Assembly: GCA_905215635.1 (NCBI GenBank)
Contig: CAJMQX010000014.1
Span: 1 to 10,903 of the forward strand
Origin: an uncultured bacterium
Lineage (GTDB): Bacteria > Bacillota_I > Bacilli_A > RF39 > UBA660
Reading direction: 5' to 3'
Length of the DNA stretch: 10,903 nucleotides
Shown: piece by piece, positions 1-6,298 of the stretch
Layout: every line of letters starts with the position of its first letter
Position numbering within the stretch: position 1 is the stretch's first letter
Translations under genes and position numbers: made by a program
The notes under the pieces: model-generated
What the model was told of the DNA's origin: nothing
Databases searched by the model: none
The model's input: the letters and a program-made list of their open reading frames with translations, nothing else

Positions 1-50
1 CAACCTGTCTGCCATCGTATACTGCCTTAAATGCCGCACGAATCGCAGCA
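1..50. other. Atypical segment at the left edge, possible junction
   Basis: These 50 bases are 26/50 G+C, higher than the next 50 (15/50), and encode an alanine- and arginine-rich stretch (about residues 316-332 of the glycosyltransferase frame, NAAIRAAFKAVYDGRQV) that does not fit the GT4 C-terminal Rossmann domain. The frame stays open. It may be a recombination junction, a foreign sequence end or an assembly chimera; the sequence alone cannot decide. Confidence 0.4.
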
Positions 51-997
51 TTTAATTTATCCTTAACTAAATCTCTATTGCCCCTACAATTTGATGCTAC
101 GATTGGTAATCCCACGTACATGGCTTCCATTATATTAACAGGTAGGCCTTCTTGACAAGCAGAGCTGACTGCTAAATTTGATATTTTTAAAAGTTTAGGA
201 ATGTCTTTTCTATAACCTAGAAAATGGATTTGTCTACTCAAATTTAAATCACTAACAAGTTTTTGTGTTTTACCATTAAGAGAATCTTTTCCAGGCAATA
301 ATAAATGTATGTCAGCTTGTTCTTTTAGTAAACTTGAAATGGCATTAATTAACCATATTTGTCTCTTTCTTTTTGATATTTCTGCAGGATAAATCATAAT
401 AAAATCATCTTTCTTAAGTCCTAATGATTTTCTTAAATTTAACTTTTCTTTATCAGACATTACAAAATTAAATTTTTCTTCATCTATACCAACACCAGGT
501 ACATATTGTATATCTTTACATTTCTTAAACTTTCTTTTACATAAATTGTAATCTTCTTGATTTATCAAAATTAATGTATCAGTATATTTAGATAAATATT
601 TTTCTACTGGGTAGAAAAATAGCCAGTTTTTAATTGGTGAACCTTTAAAAAAATGTAATCCGTGAGCTGTGTATATTACTCTAGTTTGAAATTTTTTTCT
701 AGAATTTTTAGCCGCAAGCCTTGTAACAACGGATCCCATTGGAGTATGTGTATGAATAATATCAAATTTTTCTTCTTCACATATTTTTTTTAACTGTTTA
801 ATAGCTTTTAAATTATTTAATTTAAATGGGCTTCTTTCTAATGACACAACATGTTTAACATCACAATAAGGTATCTCTTCATTCCCATTCGTAGCAACAT
901 GCACTTCATATCCTTTTTCTTTAAATAATTTTAAAAATGGCAAATGAAATTGCAATATATGAGAATCTACGGTAGCTGTAAATAGTACCTTTTTCAT
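1..997 (-). CDS. GT4-family glycosyltransferase, 3' end beyond the window
   Basis: This gene is partial: 332 residues are readable from the ATG at 997 to the left edge with no stop. The fold is GT-B, family GT4 (EpsD/CapM-like), which transfers an activated sugar onto a lipid-linked or growing glycan at the cytoplasmic membrane face. Visible signs are the N-terminal MKKVLFTATVDSH strand-loop, a THTPMGS segment, the EISKRKRQ nucleotide-sugar-side motif after residue 200, and the EX7E motif (EGLPVNIME, E283 and E291) followed by GLPIVASNCRGNRDLV. The start overlaps the stop of the upstream phosphoglycosyl transferase (TAATG) and has an AGGGGGG ribosome site, so the two are translationally coupled. 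After about residue 315 the sequence stops resembling GT4 proteins, where a GxNGxL-type segment is expected. About 50 C-terminal residues should be missing. Family assignment is confident; the acceptor and donor sugars are unknown. Confidence 0.92.
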   Translation of the reverse strand, partial: MKKVLFTATVDSHILQFHLPFLKLFKEKGYEVHVATNGNEEIPYCDVKHVVSLERSPFKLNNLKAIKQLKKICEEEKFDIIHTHTPMGSVVTRLAAKNSRKKFQTRVIYTAHGLHFFKGSPIKNWLFFYPVEKYLSKYTDTLILINQEDYNLCKRKFKKCKDIQYVPGVGIDEEKFNFVMSDKEKLNLRKSLGLKKDDFIMIYPAEISKRKRQIWLINAISSLLKEQADIHLLLPGKDSLNGKTQKLVSDLNLSRQIHFLGYRKDIPKLLKISNLAVSSACQEGLPVNIMEAMYVGLPIVASNCRGNRDLVKDKLNAAIRAAFKAVYDGRQV

Positions 998-1740
998 TAT
1001 GCTTCCCCCCTAATTGTTAGTCCATCTGCTATATTTTTATTTGCTGATTTATTGTAATTTACATCTGCTTTCGAATTTTTTTTCTTTGATTTTTTTGGCT
1101 TATATATGATTTTAGTATTGTCATCTTTCTTTTCGTGTTGCTTTTCTAACATTTTTAATTCTTCATGAATAGCTGACTTGGTATTACTAAAGCCTTCTCT
1201 TTTTATAACGCATTTTATTGTCTTAAAGAATATATATAAATCAAGCTTTAATGAAATGTTATTAACGTATTCTACATCTATGTTAATTCTATCTATAATG
1301 TTTAGACTGTTTCTGCCACTACATTGAGCAAGACCAGTTATTCCTGGCAAAACTTCTAATCTTCTTTTTTGATGCTTTGTAAATAATTTAGCATAATCTA
1401 CAATCCATGGACGTGGTCCAATAAAAGACATCTCACCTTTAATGATGTTAAATAATTGTGGTAATTCATCTAGAGATGTTTTTCTTATAAAACGACCTAC
1501 TTTTGTTATTTGATCTTCTTTGGATACATCATAAAAATTATTGCTTGTACTCATACTTCTGAACTTATATAAAGTAAATTCTTTACCATTTTTTCCGGTC
1601 CTTACTTGCTTAAATATTGCAGGACCTTTACTATCTATTTTAATTATTATTGCTATTAACAATAATATAGGCCATAATATTAATAATATTATACTGGCAA
1701 TTAATAAATCTAACAATCTTTTTCCATACTTCTTGTACAT
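997..1740 (-). CDS. Monotopic phosphoglycosyl transferase (bacterial sugar transferase family)
   Basis: The family (PF02397; PglC, WcaJ C-terminal domain, EpsL) moves a phospho-sugar from a UDP-sugar to undecaprenyl phosphate at the cytoplasmic membrane, the first step of capsule, exopolysaccharide or glycoprotein glycan assembly. The 247-aa protein has a basic N-terminus, a re-entrant hydrophobic helix (about residues 9-34), then KGPAIFKQVRTGKNGKEF, YKFRSM, the catalytic Asp-Glu pair in TSLDELPQ (D91, E92) and GEMSFIGPRP. The core ends near residue 195, as in small PglC-type enzymes. A tail of about 50 residues, very Lys/Asn-rich, follows and is not part of the known fold. The start has an AGGAGTG ribosome site at 1748-1754. 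It lies 29 bp after the surface-protein gene and overlaps the glycosyltransferase start by one base, so the three genes form an operon. Confidence 0.95.
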   Translation of the reverse strand: MYKKYGKRLLDLLIASIILLILWPILLLIAIIIKIDSKGPAIFKQVRTGKNGKEFTLYKFRSMSTSNNFYDVSKEDQITKVGRFIRKTSLDELPQLFNIIKGEMSFIGPRPWIVDYAKLFTKHQKRRLEVLPGITGLAQCSGRNSLNIIDRINIDVEYVNNISLKLDLYIFFKTIKCVIKREGFSNTKSAIHEELKMLEKQHEKKDDNTKIIYKPKKSKKKNSKADVNYNKSANKNIADGLTIRGEA

Positions 1741-1769
1741 TTTAATACACTCCTATTATTTTCTTCCTT

Positions 1770-2633
1770 TTACTTCTCTTTCTTTATCATAATTAATCCA
1801 AAGAAAAACATTATTCCAAATACGATTATAGATACAATCCATTTACCTTTATATGAATTATTTTCTTTAAAAGTAGTATCATCTATTTTAGCTGGTTCTT
1901 GTTCTTTTAAGACATTTACTTTAATATTATAAACTGATTTATTATCTTGATTATCACTAACAGTTATAGTAATCATGCCATCAGTTAATTCGGATATAAC
2001 TTGATTTGATATTTCTACTTTATATGCTTCATCAGTAGGTATAGCTTCTAAATCTAGTTTTTCAGTATTTTCTTTAACATTTACTTTATAATCAAATACA
2101 TCTTTTTGAAGTTCTATTTTAACAATACTAGATTTTATTTCCTTTAGTGCATTTTTATCAAATTCTTTAGGAGTTACTGTTTTAACTTGGGTATCTTCTC
2201 CTATTGTAACATTTATCGTTTGACCATCTAGATTAACTGTTTCGCCTGATGCAGTATAACCTTTAGCACTATGAATAGTTATTGTACCAGTTTTTTCTTT
2301 TGGGTTTCTTACAACATTTATAGTAATACTTCCTAAAGATATTTTACCTTCAGTAGGTTCACTTAAATTTATTTTATGTTTAATGCCATTAGGATAACTA
2401 TCAGTATACTTATTGTTTACAAAGAAATTAGCAGGTACATCATAAGTTGAATATACCATGGTAAACTCAATACTACTTAAGGCTACTTCACTATTTGTAG
2501 TTAATTCAACATTCTTACTAGTACCGGCGGGAATAGTTAAATTATTTTCACTAACAGTTAAAGCACTAACTTTACTTACTCCAATGATAATAATAAGTAA
2601 AATAGATAAAATAATATTTTTAATTTTATTCAT
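1770..2633 (-). CDS. Secreted membrane-anchored protein with cohesin-like and cadherin-like beta-sandwich domains
   Basis: The 287-aa product starts with a signal peptide (MNKIKNIILSILLIIIIGVS..., likely cut after KVSA, residue 24). Residues 25-145 form a beta-rich domain with the look of a cohesin/dockerin-binding-type fold (LTVSENNLTIPAGTSKNVEL..., SSIEFTMVYS, ISLGSITINV). Residues 165-245 resemble the bacterial cadherin-like beta-sandwich domain (PF12733): IVKIELQKDVFDYKVNV, DEAYKVEIS, SVYNIKVNVL. A short linker leads to one C-terminal transmembrane helix (about 264-282) followed by KKEK, so the protein is outside the cell with a cytoplasmic positive tail. It has no sortase motif. It is the first gene of the operon with the two glycan enzymes, under a consensus promoter. 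It may be the carrier of, or scaffold for, the glycan, but this is inference from position. The ribosome site (AGGTAG, 9 nt upstream) is modest. Confidence 0.8.
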   Translation of the reverse strand: MNKIKNIILSILLIIIIGVSKVSALTVSENNLTIPAGTSKNVELTTNSEVALSSIEFTMVYSTYDVPANFFVNNKYTDSYPNGIKHKINLSEPTEGKISLGSITINVVRNPKEKTGTITIHSAKGYTASGETVNLDGQTINVTIGEDTQVKTVTPKEFDKNALKEIKSSIVKIELQKDVFDYKVNVKENTEKLDLEAIPTDEAYKVEISNQVISELTDGMITITVSDNQDNKSVYNIKVNVLKEQEPAKIDDTTFKENNSYKGKWIVSIIVFGIMFFFGLIMIKKEK

Positions 2634-2654
2634 ACAATCACGCTACCTACATTA

Positions 2655-2683
2655 ATTATAAACTTTATGTTTATCTTTGTCAA
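2655..2683 (-). promoter_or_regulatory. Consensus sigma-A promoter of the glycan/surface-protein operon
   Basis: On the minus strand TTGACA (2683-2678) is followed after exactly 17 bp by TATAAT (2660-2655), a perfect match to the vegetative promoter. Transcription would begin near 2648, giving a leader of only about 15 nt before the ATG at 2633, with the AGGTAG ribosome site at the very 5' end. The perfect match suggests strong constitutive vegetative expression. Confidence 0.85.
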
Positions 2684-2700
2684 TTATTATCAAATAAAAG

Positions 2701-2733
2701 AATAGTTAACTATTTATTATTTCGTTAACTATT
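2701..2733 (-). terminator. Perfect inverted repeat, possible weak terminator of the TPR unit
   Basis: Arms AATAGTTAAC (2701-2710) and GTTAACTATT (2724-2733) are perfectly complementary over 10 bp around a 13-nt loop. The repeat covers the last codons and stop of the decayed kinase gene and lies between it and the next promoter on the same strand. The stem is A/T-rich with only two G-C pairs and there is only a short T-rich stretch after it, so terminator function is uncertain. It could also be an operator-like site. Confidence 0.45.
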
Positions 2734-2999
2734 CTATCAATATCTTTATTATTAGTATCTATTATATATTCTTTCAGGTAATTACATAAGATAAGTTTTC
2801 TTAATAATACAATACATCTTTCTTTCATTTGACAATCTAATGGACGATTTAAATTTCTTTTCAGTTATGAAGAAGTTATAGATAGTATCTCCTTCGATTA
2901 GGGCTGATTAGATAGGGATTCTGCTAATTTATTACTTATAGTACTCTTCCCTACTTTAGCTGATCCAGTTATTATATATAATTTATTTATATTAGTCAC
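2706..2999 (-). pseudogene. Decayed small P-loop kinase (AAA_33/chloramphenicol phosphotransferase-like)
   Basis: Reading from 2999, the frame gives VTNINKLYIITGSAKVGKST, containing a Walker A motif (GSAKVGKST, bases 2940-2966), and continues to SLSNQP, where a stop occurs (2898-2900). A frame shifted by one base then continues as LIEGDTIYNFF, the expected next motif of these small kinases. The first frame resumes after a second stop (2865-2867) as NRPLDCQMKERCIVLL and IIDTNNKDIDRIVNEIINS, the typical C-terminal part, ending at TAA 2706-2708. Only about 100 codons remain of a family that is usually about 170 aa, so the central part is deleted. A ribosome site AGGAAGTG (3004-2997) lies six bases before an ATA codon (2990-2988) where a methionine start would be expected, suggesting ATG to ATA decay. 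The remnant overlaps the end of the TPR gene and was probably its operon partner. Confidence 0.85.
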
Positions 3000-3775
3000 T
3001 TCCTGATACTTTTTTTATTATTAGATTCTTCTTTAGTAGTAATACTTAGAATAATATTTTTATTTTCTTCACTTATATCAAGAGGAATATTAGCATCTTG
3101 TAATAAACTTAATATTTTCTCATTTGATAGTATATAACTAGGGTTTTTCTTAAGACGTCTTATTCTAGTTATTTGACTATAAGATTCACTACTTATTTCA
3201 TATTTTAGACTATAAGCATATAGAGAATAAGATAAATCTAATTCTACTTTATCTAGATAGTATGCTCCAAGTGTACGATAATATCTAGCTAATTCTTGAT
3301 TATCAAAAATATATTCATATGATTTATTAGCTATTAATAGCATATTATTATAATCTTGATTATCTTTATATATATCTGCTATATCTAGATAGTAATTAGG
3401 ATTTATAGGATTATATATAATAGCACTGTTTAAATATTTTAAGGCTAATTCATCATCTTTATTCTGTCTAGATATTATACTTAACATTTGATAAGCTTCA
3501 CTTATTTTATAAGTAGTCCAATGTATAGATTTATCAGATTTTATTTTATGGTAAGAAATTAATAATTCAAGTATATTTCTAAATGAATAATAGTTAGAAT
3601 TTTGATCTTCTTTTAAAGAATTAATGGTATATGATAAATACTCTGTTAGAATATCTTTAGCAGGGTTATAATTTCCTTTCTCTATTAATCTTTTAGCTTT
3701 TAATAATTTAGCTTCTAAGGCTTCTATTTCTTGTTTTAAAGTGGCATCATCTTCACTTTTTGATGGTTTATCCAT
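2996..3775 (-). CDS. Tetratricopeptide-repeat protein, cytoplasmic
   Basis: This 259-aa protein has no signal peptide or membrane helix. An N-terminal coiled-coil-like stretch (ATLKQEIEALEAKLLKAKRLIEKG) runs into TPR-type helix pairs: AYQMLSIISRQNKDDELALKYLNSAIIYNP, PNYYLDIADIYKDNQDYNNMLLIANKSYEY, and RYYRTLGAYYLDKVELDLSYSLYAYSLKYE (each quoted here in pieces of the natural repeat). TPRs bind peptides or partner proteins; the partner is unknown. The ATG at 3775 is chosen because AGGAGG (3784-3779) lies 3 nt upstream and a promoter ends just before it; an upstream in-frame ATG at 3820 would lie within that promoter. Its TGA stop lies inside the ribosome site of the decayed kinase gene, so the two were once coupled. 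The C-terminus is charged (KEESNNKKSIRK). Exact function is not recognisable. Confidence 0.8.
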   Translation of the reverse strand: MDKPSKSEDDATLKQEIEALEAKLLKAKRLIEKGNYNPAKDILTEYLSYTINSLKEDQNSNYYSFRNILELLISYHKIKSDKSIHWTTYKISEAYQMLSIISRQNKDDELALKYLNSAIIYNPINPNYYLDIADIYKDNQDYNNMLLIANKSYEYIFDNQELARYYRTLGAYYLDKVELDLSYSLYAYSLKYEISSESYSQITRIRRLKKNPSYILSNEKILSLLQDANIPLDISEENKNIILSITTKEESNNKKSIRK

Positions 3776-3791
3776 ACGACCTCCTATGGTC

Positions 3792-3820
3792 ATTATATCA
3801 TATGCTACTAAAATAAGCAA
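3792..3820 (-). promoter_or_regulatory. Extended -10 promoter of the TPR gene
   Basis: On the minus strand a perfect TATAAT (3797-3792) is preceded by TGA, giving the extended -10 form TGnTATAAT. A weak -35, TTGCTT (3820-3815), lies 17 bp upstream. The expected start near 3785 leaves a leader of about 10 nt with the AGGAGG site, which fixes the gene start at 3775. Confidence 0.75.
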
Positions 3821-3867
3821 ATTTCTATATTATAGTTGTTTATACTTAATTTTTATTAATAGAACTT

Positions 3868-4605
3868 TTATTTTTTACTGACAAGGACACACATTGATGA
3901 GTCAAACTCAGGTATTTTATTTGATATCCATTTCTTTTTAATAATTAAATTACTGTCTGCTAATTCTTTTTCAAAGGTAGGCCAAGATACTATCTTACAA
4001 GAAGTAGCGGCAACATTTATACTTTTACCATTATTAATTACTGTTCTTTTAGTATTATTAAAAGATTTAGTTATATCTGATGTATACTCTTTGATACCAT
4101 TACCCATAGCTACTATTAGGGATAGTCCATCTTTATTTAAATGATCATTGATAAAATTATAAAATTTTTCTCTATGTCTTTTATTTACAAACATATGAAT
4201 AACAGCAATAGAATATATGAAATCAAATTTTTCTTCTAGAAGATCATTAATGATATCAAATTTTTTAAAATTATTAGGGTATTTATAGTTAGATAATTCA
4301 TTACATTTTTCTATTACAGTATTAGAATAATCTATTGCTAATACATTATAATTATTCTCTAATAAAAATATAGCATCTCTTCCTTCTCCACATCCTATTT
4401 CTAATATTTTAGCATCTTTTTTAATATTTTCATTTTCGATGGTAGTAATTACTTCATCAGTCGGTTTTCTTGATGACCATAGATAATTATTGCTATATAC
4501 TTGCTGATATCTTTTTTCATACGCTTTATAATAATTATCTTCAATATTATCTAATGTATTAGGATATTTTTTAATATTTTTTAAATTCTTATTATTTTTA
4601 TTCAT
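3868..4605 (-). CDS. Class I SAM-dependent methyltransferase, TehB-like
   Basis: The 245-aa protein carries the Rossmann-fold SAM-binding motif I, ILEIGCGEGRDAIFL (residues 67-81), the acidic end of the second strand (LAIDYS, D92), and a motif IV-like segment FDFIYSIAVIHMF (127-139). The phrase YLWSSRKPTDEV before motif I and the IHMF motif after it resemble tellurite-resistance TehB and related small-molecule methyltransferases; the region after residue 165 is divergent. It is soluble and cytoplasmic. The ATG at 4605 has an AGGATGG ribosome site about 8 nt upstream. A gap of 92 bp with its own promoter separates it from the TPR gene downstream, so joint transcription is optional. The substrate cannot be deduced, and tellurite resistance should not be assumed. 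Confidence 0.85.
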   Translation of the reverse strand: MNKNNKNLKNIKKYPNTLDNIEDNYYKAYEKRYQQVYSNNYLWSSRKPTDEVITTIENENIKKDAKILEIGCGEGRDAIFLLENNYNVLAIDYSNTVIEKCNELSNYKYPNNFKKFDIINDLLEEKFDFIYSIAVIHMFVNKRHREKFYNFINDHLNKDGLSLIVAMGNGIKEYTSDITKSFNNTKRTVINNGKSINVAATSCKIVSWPTFEKELADSNLIIKKKWISNKIPEFDSSMCVLVSKK

Positions 4606-4810
4606 AATATTACCATCCTATCTTTAAAAGATTTTATTTATTTACGAATATATATTTTGTATAAGTACACTCTATTAATGAGAATTATTTAGTTTAGAGA
4701 AAATTCTTTATATGTATTGATTCTTCATAATATTATTTTATAGCTTTTAAAGCTTTTTTGCAAATAAAATAGAATGGATCATATTTTGTTATATATTATT
4801 AAATAAGGTA

Positions 4811-4839
4811 TTGACAAAAATGGTTACATATGTTACCAT
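4811..4839 (+). promoter_or_regulatory. Promoter of the toxin-antitoxin operon
   Basis: A perfect -35 TTGACA (4811-4816) is followed after 17 bp by TACCAT (4834-4839), a 4/6 -10 box rescued by an extended TGT just before it (4831-4833). Transcription would begin near 4846, about 110 nt before the toxin ATG. The whole spacer and -10 are occupied by a near-palindrome, so repressor binding would block RNA polymerase. Confidence 0.7.
4820..4839. promoter_or_regulatory. Putative autoregulatory operator, 20-bp near-palindrome
   Basis: ATGGTTACATATGTTACCAT reads the same on both strands except for one T/T pair (9 of 10 half-site positions match). It fills the space from the 3' end of the -35 region through the -10 box of the toxin-antitoxin promoter. 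A symmetric site here suits a dimeric HTH protein, and the encoded antitoxin has an HTH. Autorepression is inferred from position and symmetry. Confidence 0.65.
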
Positions 4840-4924
4840 TTATACAGATGAAGCAATATACAAAAAATAACTTATACAGAGAATATAATATGATGGAAAA
4901 AATTATATAGAGGAAGGTAATATT

Positions 4925-4939
4925 ATGAAAAACAATTAA
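4925..4939 (+). other. Four-codon leader frame before the toxin gene
   Basis: A GAGGAAGG-type ribosome site (from about 4910) precedes ATG AAA AAC AAT TAA, and five bases later AGGAGG (4945-4950) starts the toxin ribosome site. The close spacing could couple a minimal peptide (MKNN) to toxin translation, or be a decayed start region. This is weak evidence, recorded because the upstream ribosome site is good. Confidence 0.2.
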
Positions 4940-4958
4940 TATATAGGAGGATTCTGGC

Positions 4959-5288
4959 ATGACTAATGAACAAATAAGATTATTATCAAAAATGAAAAAA
5001 CTAATAAATGAAGGTAAAAGAAGATTTGCTAATAGAAAAGATCGTGATTATCTTGCTTCCCTTTTAGAATTAGGAATTACAGAATCTGAAGCATGGAACT
5101 ATATATTAAGATTGAATGTTCATTATTATTATCCTGATTTAAAACCGTTTTATTTGAAAGATGGAGAATCATTAGTATTTAAAATGAAAATAAATGATGA
5201 TATTGCTTATATAAAACTAAAAATTGAAGAATATGATAATGGTGAAGAAACTGTTTGTTTATCTTTCCATAAGGATACTAAAATTTAA
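4959..5288 (+). CDS. MqsR-like type II toxin (probable mRNA interferase)
   Basis: The 109-aa protein has the layout of E. coli MqsR (98 aa), an endoribonuclease of the RelE fold: an N-terminal helical part LLSKMKKLINEGKRRFANRK resembling LSQVKKLVNAG, a LGITESEAWNYILRLN helix, a Tyr-rich loop (HYYYPDLKPFY), then strands with AYIKLKIEEY and VCLSFHKD matching the VYLKITVI and VSFKEK end of MqsR. Comparison is from memory of the E. coli sequence. Y84 corresponds to MqsR Tyr81, but the Lys96 position reads His104 (Lys follows at 105), and a counterpart of Gln68 is not evident. It has an AGGAGG site 8 nt upstream. The gene lies 13 bp before the antitoxin gene, toxin first as in mqsRA. Activity is inferred; it may be divergent or inactive. 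Confidence 0.78.
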   Translation: MTNEQIRLLSKMKKLINEGKRRFANRKDRDYLASLLELGITESEAWNYILRLNVHYYYPDLKPFYLKDGESLVFKMKINDDIAYIKLKIEEYDNGEETVCLSFHKDTKI

Positions 5289-5301
5289 GGAGGAGATATT
5301 T

Positions 5302-6282
5302 ATGAAGTGTGATGTTTGTTTTTGTACAGATACATATGTAGATGATTATGAACATGTTTATCATATTAAAAAAGAAGAAATAAAATTTACTGCTCCAAGA
5401 AGATTTTGCAAAAAGTGTCATAACTTAGTATATGATGAAAAGCTAGATAATGAGGCTAGTAAAAAAGCTCTTGAAATATATAATAAGAATTATGGTATAC
5501 CTAAAGAAAAAATAATTGAGTTAAGAAATAATTACAATTTATCACAAGCTTTATTTTCAAAAATTATAGGTTGTGCAAAAAAAACTTTGATAAGTTATGA
5601 AAAAGGTACGGCACTACCTAATGATAACTATACTATTATTTTAAATAGCTTAATAGCAAGACCAGAAACTATAAAAAATTTAATAGAAACTAACAAACAA
5701 CAATTTAATGAAAAGGAATATATAAAGATAACTACTAAACTTGCTCCATTTTTAAATAATAATATGAACCAATTATTAGATGAAAATAATTTTACTCCAA
5801 CAGAATATAATGGATATACAAAAATGAATATTCAAAAAGTATTTGGTCTTATTTCATATCTTTCTGATAAATGTATTTTAAAAACAAAATTATTAAAGGA
5901 AATGTTTTATGTTGATTTTTTATATTATAAACAAACAGGATTATCATTAACAGGATTAGAATATGCAAAAATTAACTTAGGTCCAGTACCAGATGGATAT
6001 GAAAAAATAATAAATGAATGTATGAAAGAAAAAATAATAGAAGATGATGTAGAATTTAAAAATGAATATGAATGTCATAATATTAAAAGTTTAGTTAAAC
6101 CTAATACGCAAATATTTTCCAAAGAAGAATTAGAAGTCATTAAAAAAGTTAAGACGTTTTTTAGTACATATAAAGCAAAAGATATAGTGAACTTTTCTCA
6201 TCAAGAAAAAGCTTTTACTGATACAGAATTTTATAAAAAAATTAGTTATGATTATTCATTTGATATTAATAGAATATTATAA
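5302..6282 (+). CDS. Antitoxin with MqsA-like zinc finger, HTH and Panacea (DUF4065) domain
   Basis: This 326-aa protein has three parts. Residues 1-45 are a YgiT/MqsA-type zinc finger with C3, C6, C36 and C39 (CDVC and CKKC). Residues 65-112 are an HTH (IPKEKIIELRNNYNLSQALF, then ISYEKGTALPND), the MqsA/Xre-type DNA-binding domain. Residues 175-265 match the SocA/GepA-like Panacea fold: IQKVFGLISYL, LLKEMFYVDFLYYKQTG, LTGLEYAKINLGPVP. The C-terminal helices (FSKEELEVIKKVKTFFSTY) belong to this domain. In E. coli MqsA (131 aa) the zinc domain binds MqsR and the HTH binds DNA; Panacea is known as an antitoxin domain that serves many unrelated toxins. Start at 5302 follows AAGGAGGAG (5287-5295); an in-frame ATG at 5224 lies in the toxin gene and lacks such a site. 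Expected roles are toxin neutralisation and operon repression. Confidence 0.9.
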   Translation: MKCDVCFCTDTYVDDYEHVYHIKKEEIKFTAPRRFCKKCHNLVYDEKLDNEASKKALEIYNKNYGIPKEKIIELRNNYNLSQALFSKIIGCAKKTLISYEKGTALPNDNYTIILNSLIARPETIKNLIETNKQQFNEKEYIKITTKLAPFLNNNMNQLLDENNFTPTEYNGYTKMNIQKVFGLISYLSDKCILKTKLLKEMFYVDFLYYKQTGLSLTGLEYAKINLGPVPDGYEKIINECMKEKIIEDDVEFKNEYECHNIKSLVKPNTQIFSKEELEVIKKVKTFFSTYKAKDIVNFSHQEKAFTDTEFYKKISYDYSFDINRIL

Positions 6283-6298
6283 ATTTATATTAATTATT

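Larger units (their letters stand above)
4606..4958. other. Divergent intergenic region between methyltransferase and toxin-antitoxin module
   Basis: About 350 bp, extremely A/T-rich, without a gene of credible length. The left part must hold the methyltransferase promoter, but only loose TATACA/TATATT -10-like sequences are visible on the minus strand. A short palindrome ATCTTTAAAAGAT (4620-4632) lies in the methyltransferase leader. The right part holds the toxin-antitoxin promoter and operator (4811-4839), an unsupported TATAAT at 4884-4889, and two tiny start-to-stop frames (from 4890 and from 4925). Confidence 0.6.

Noticed and set aside
1541..1792. Plus-strand open frame of 83 codons
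   Set aside because: It is antisense to the phosphoglycosyl transferase, is hydrophobic because of AT-rich antisense codons, and has no ribosome site.
2458..2655. Plus-strand open frame of 65 codons
   Set aside because: Antisense to the signal peptide and first domain of the surface protein; no ribosome site or recognisable domain.
3776..3820. Upstream start for the TPR gene at 3820
   Set aside because: The extra codons overlap the -35 and -10 of a good promoter and lack a ribosome site; the ATG at 3775 has AGGAGG.
4742..4760. AGCTTTTAAAGCT followed by six T, resembling a terminator
   Set aside because: The symmetry leaves no loop, and a realistic hairpin would have only about three base pairs; no gene ends nearby on that strand.
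4680..4800. Possible gene remnant on the minus strand (YDPFYFICKKALKAIK)
   Set aside because: Only about 17 codons are open, with stops on both sides and no recognisable motif; chance is enough in such AT-rich DNA.
5224..5301. Upstream start for the antitoxin gene at 5224
   Set aside because: It would overlap the toxin gene in another frame and add residues before the zinc finger, while the ATG at 5302 has an excellent AAGGAGGAG site.
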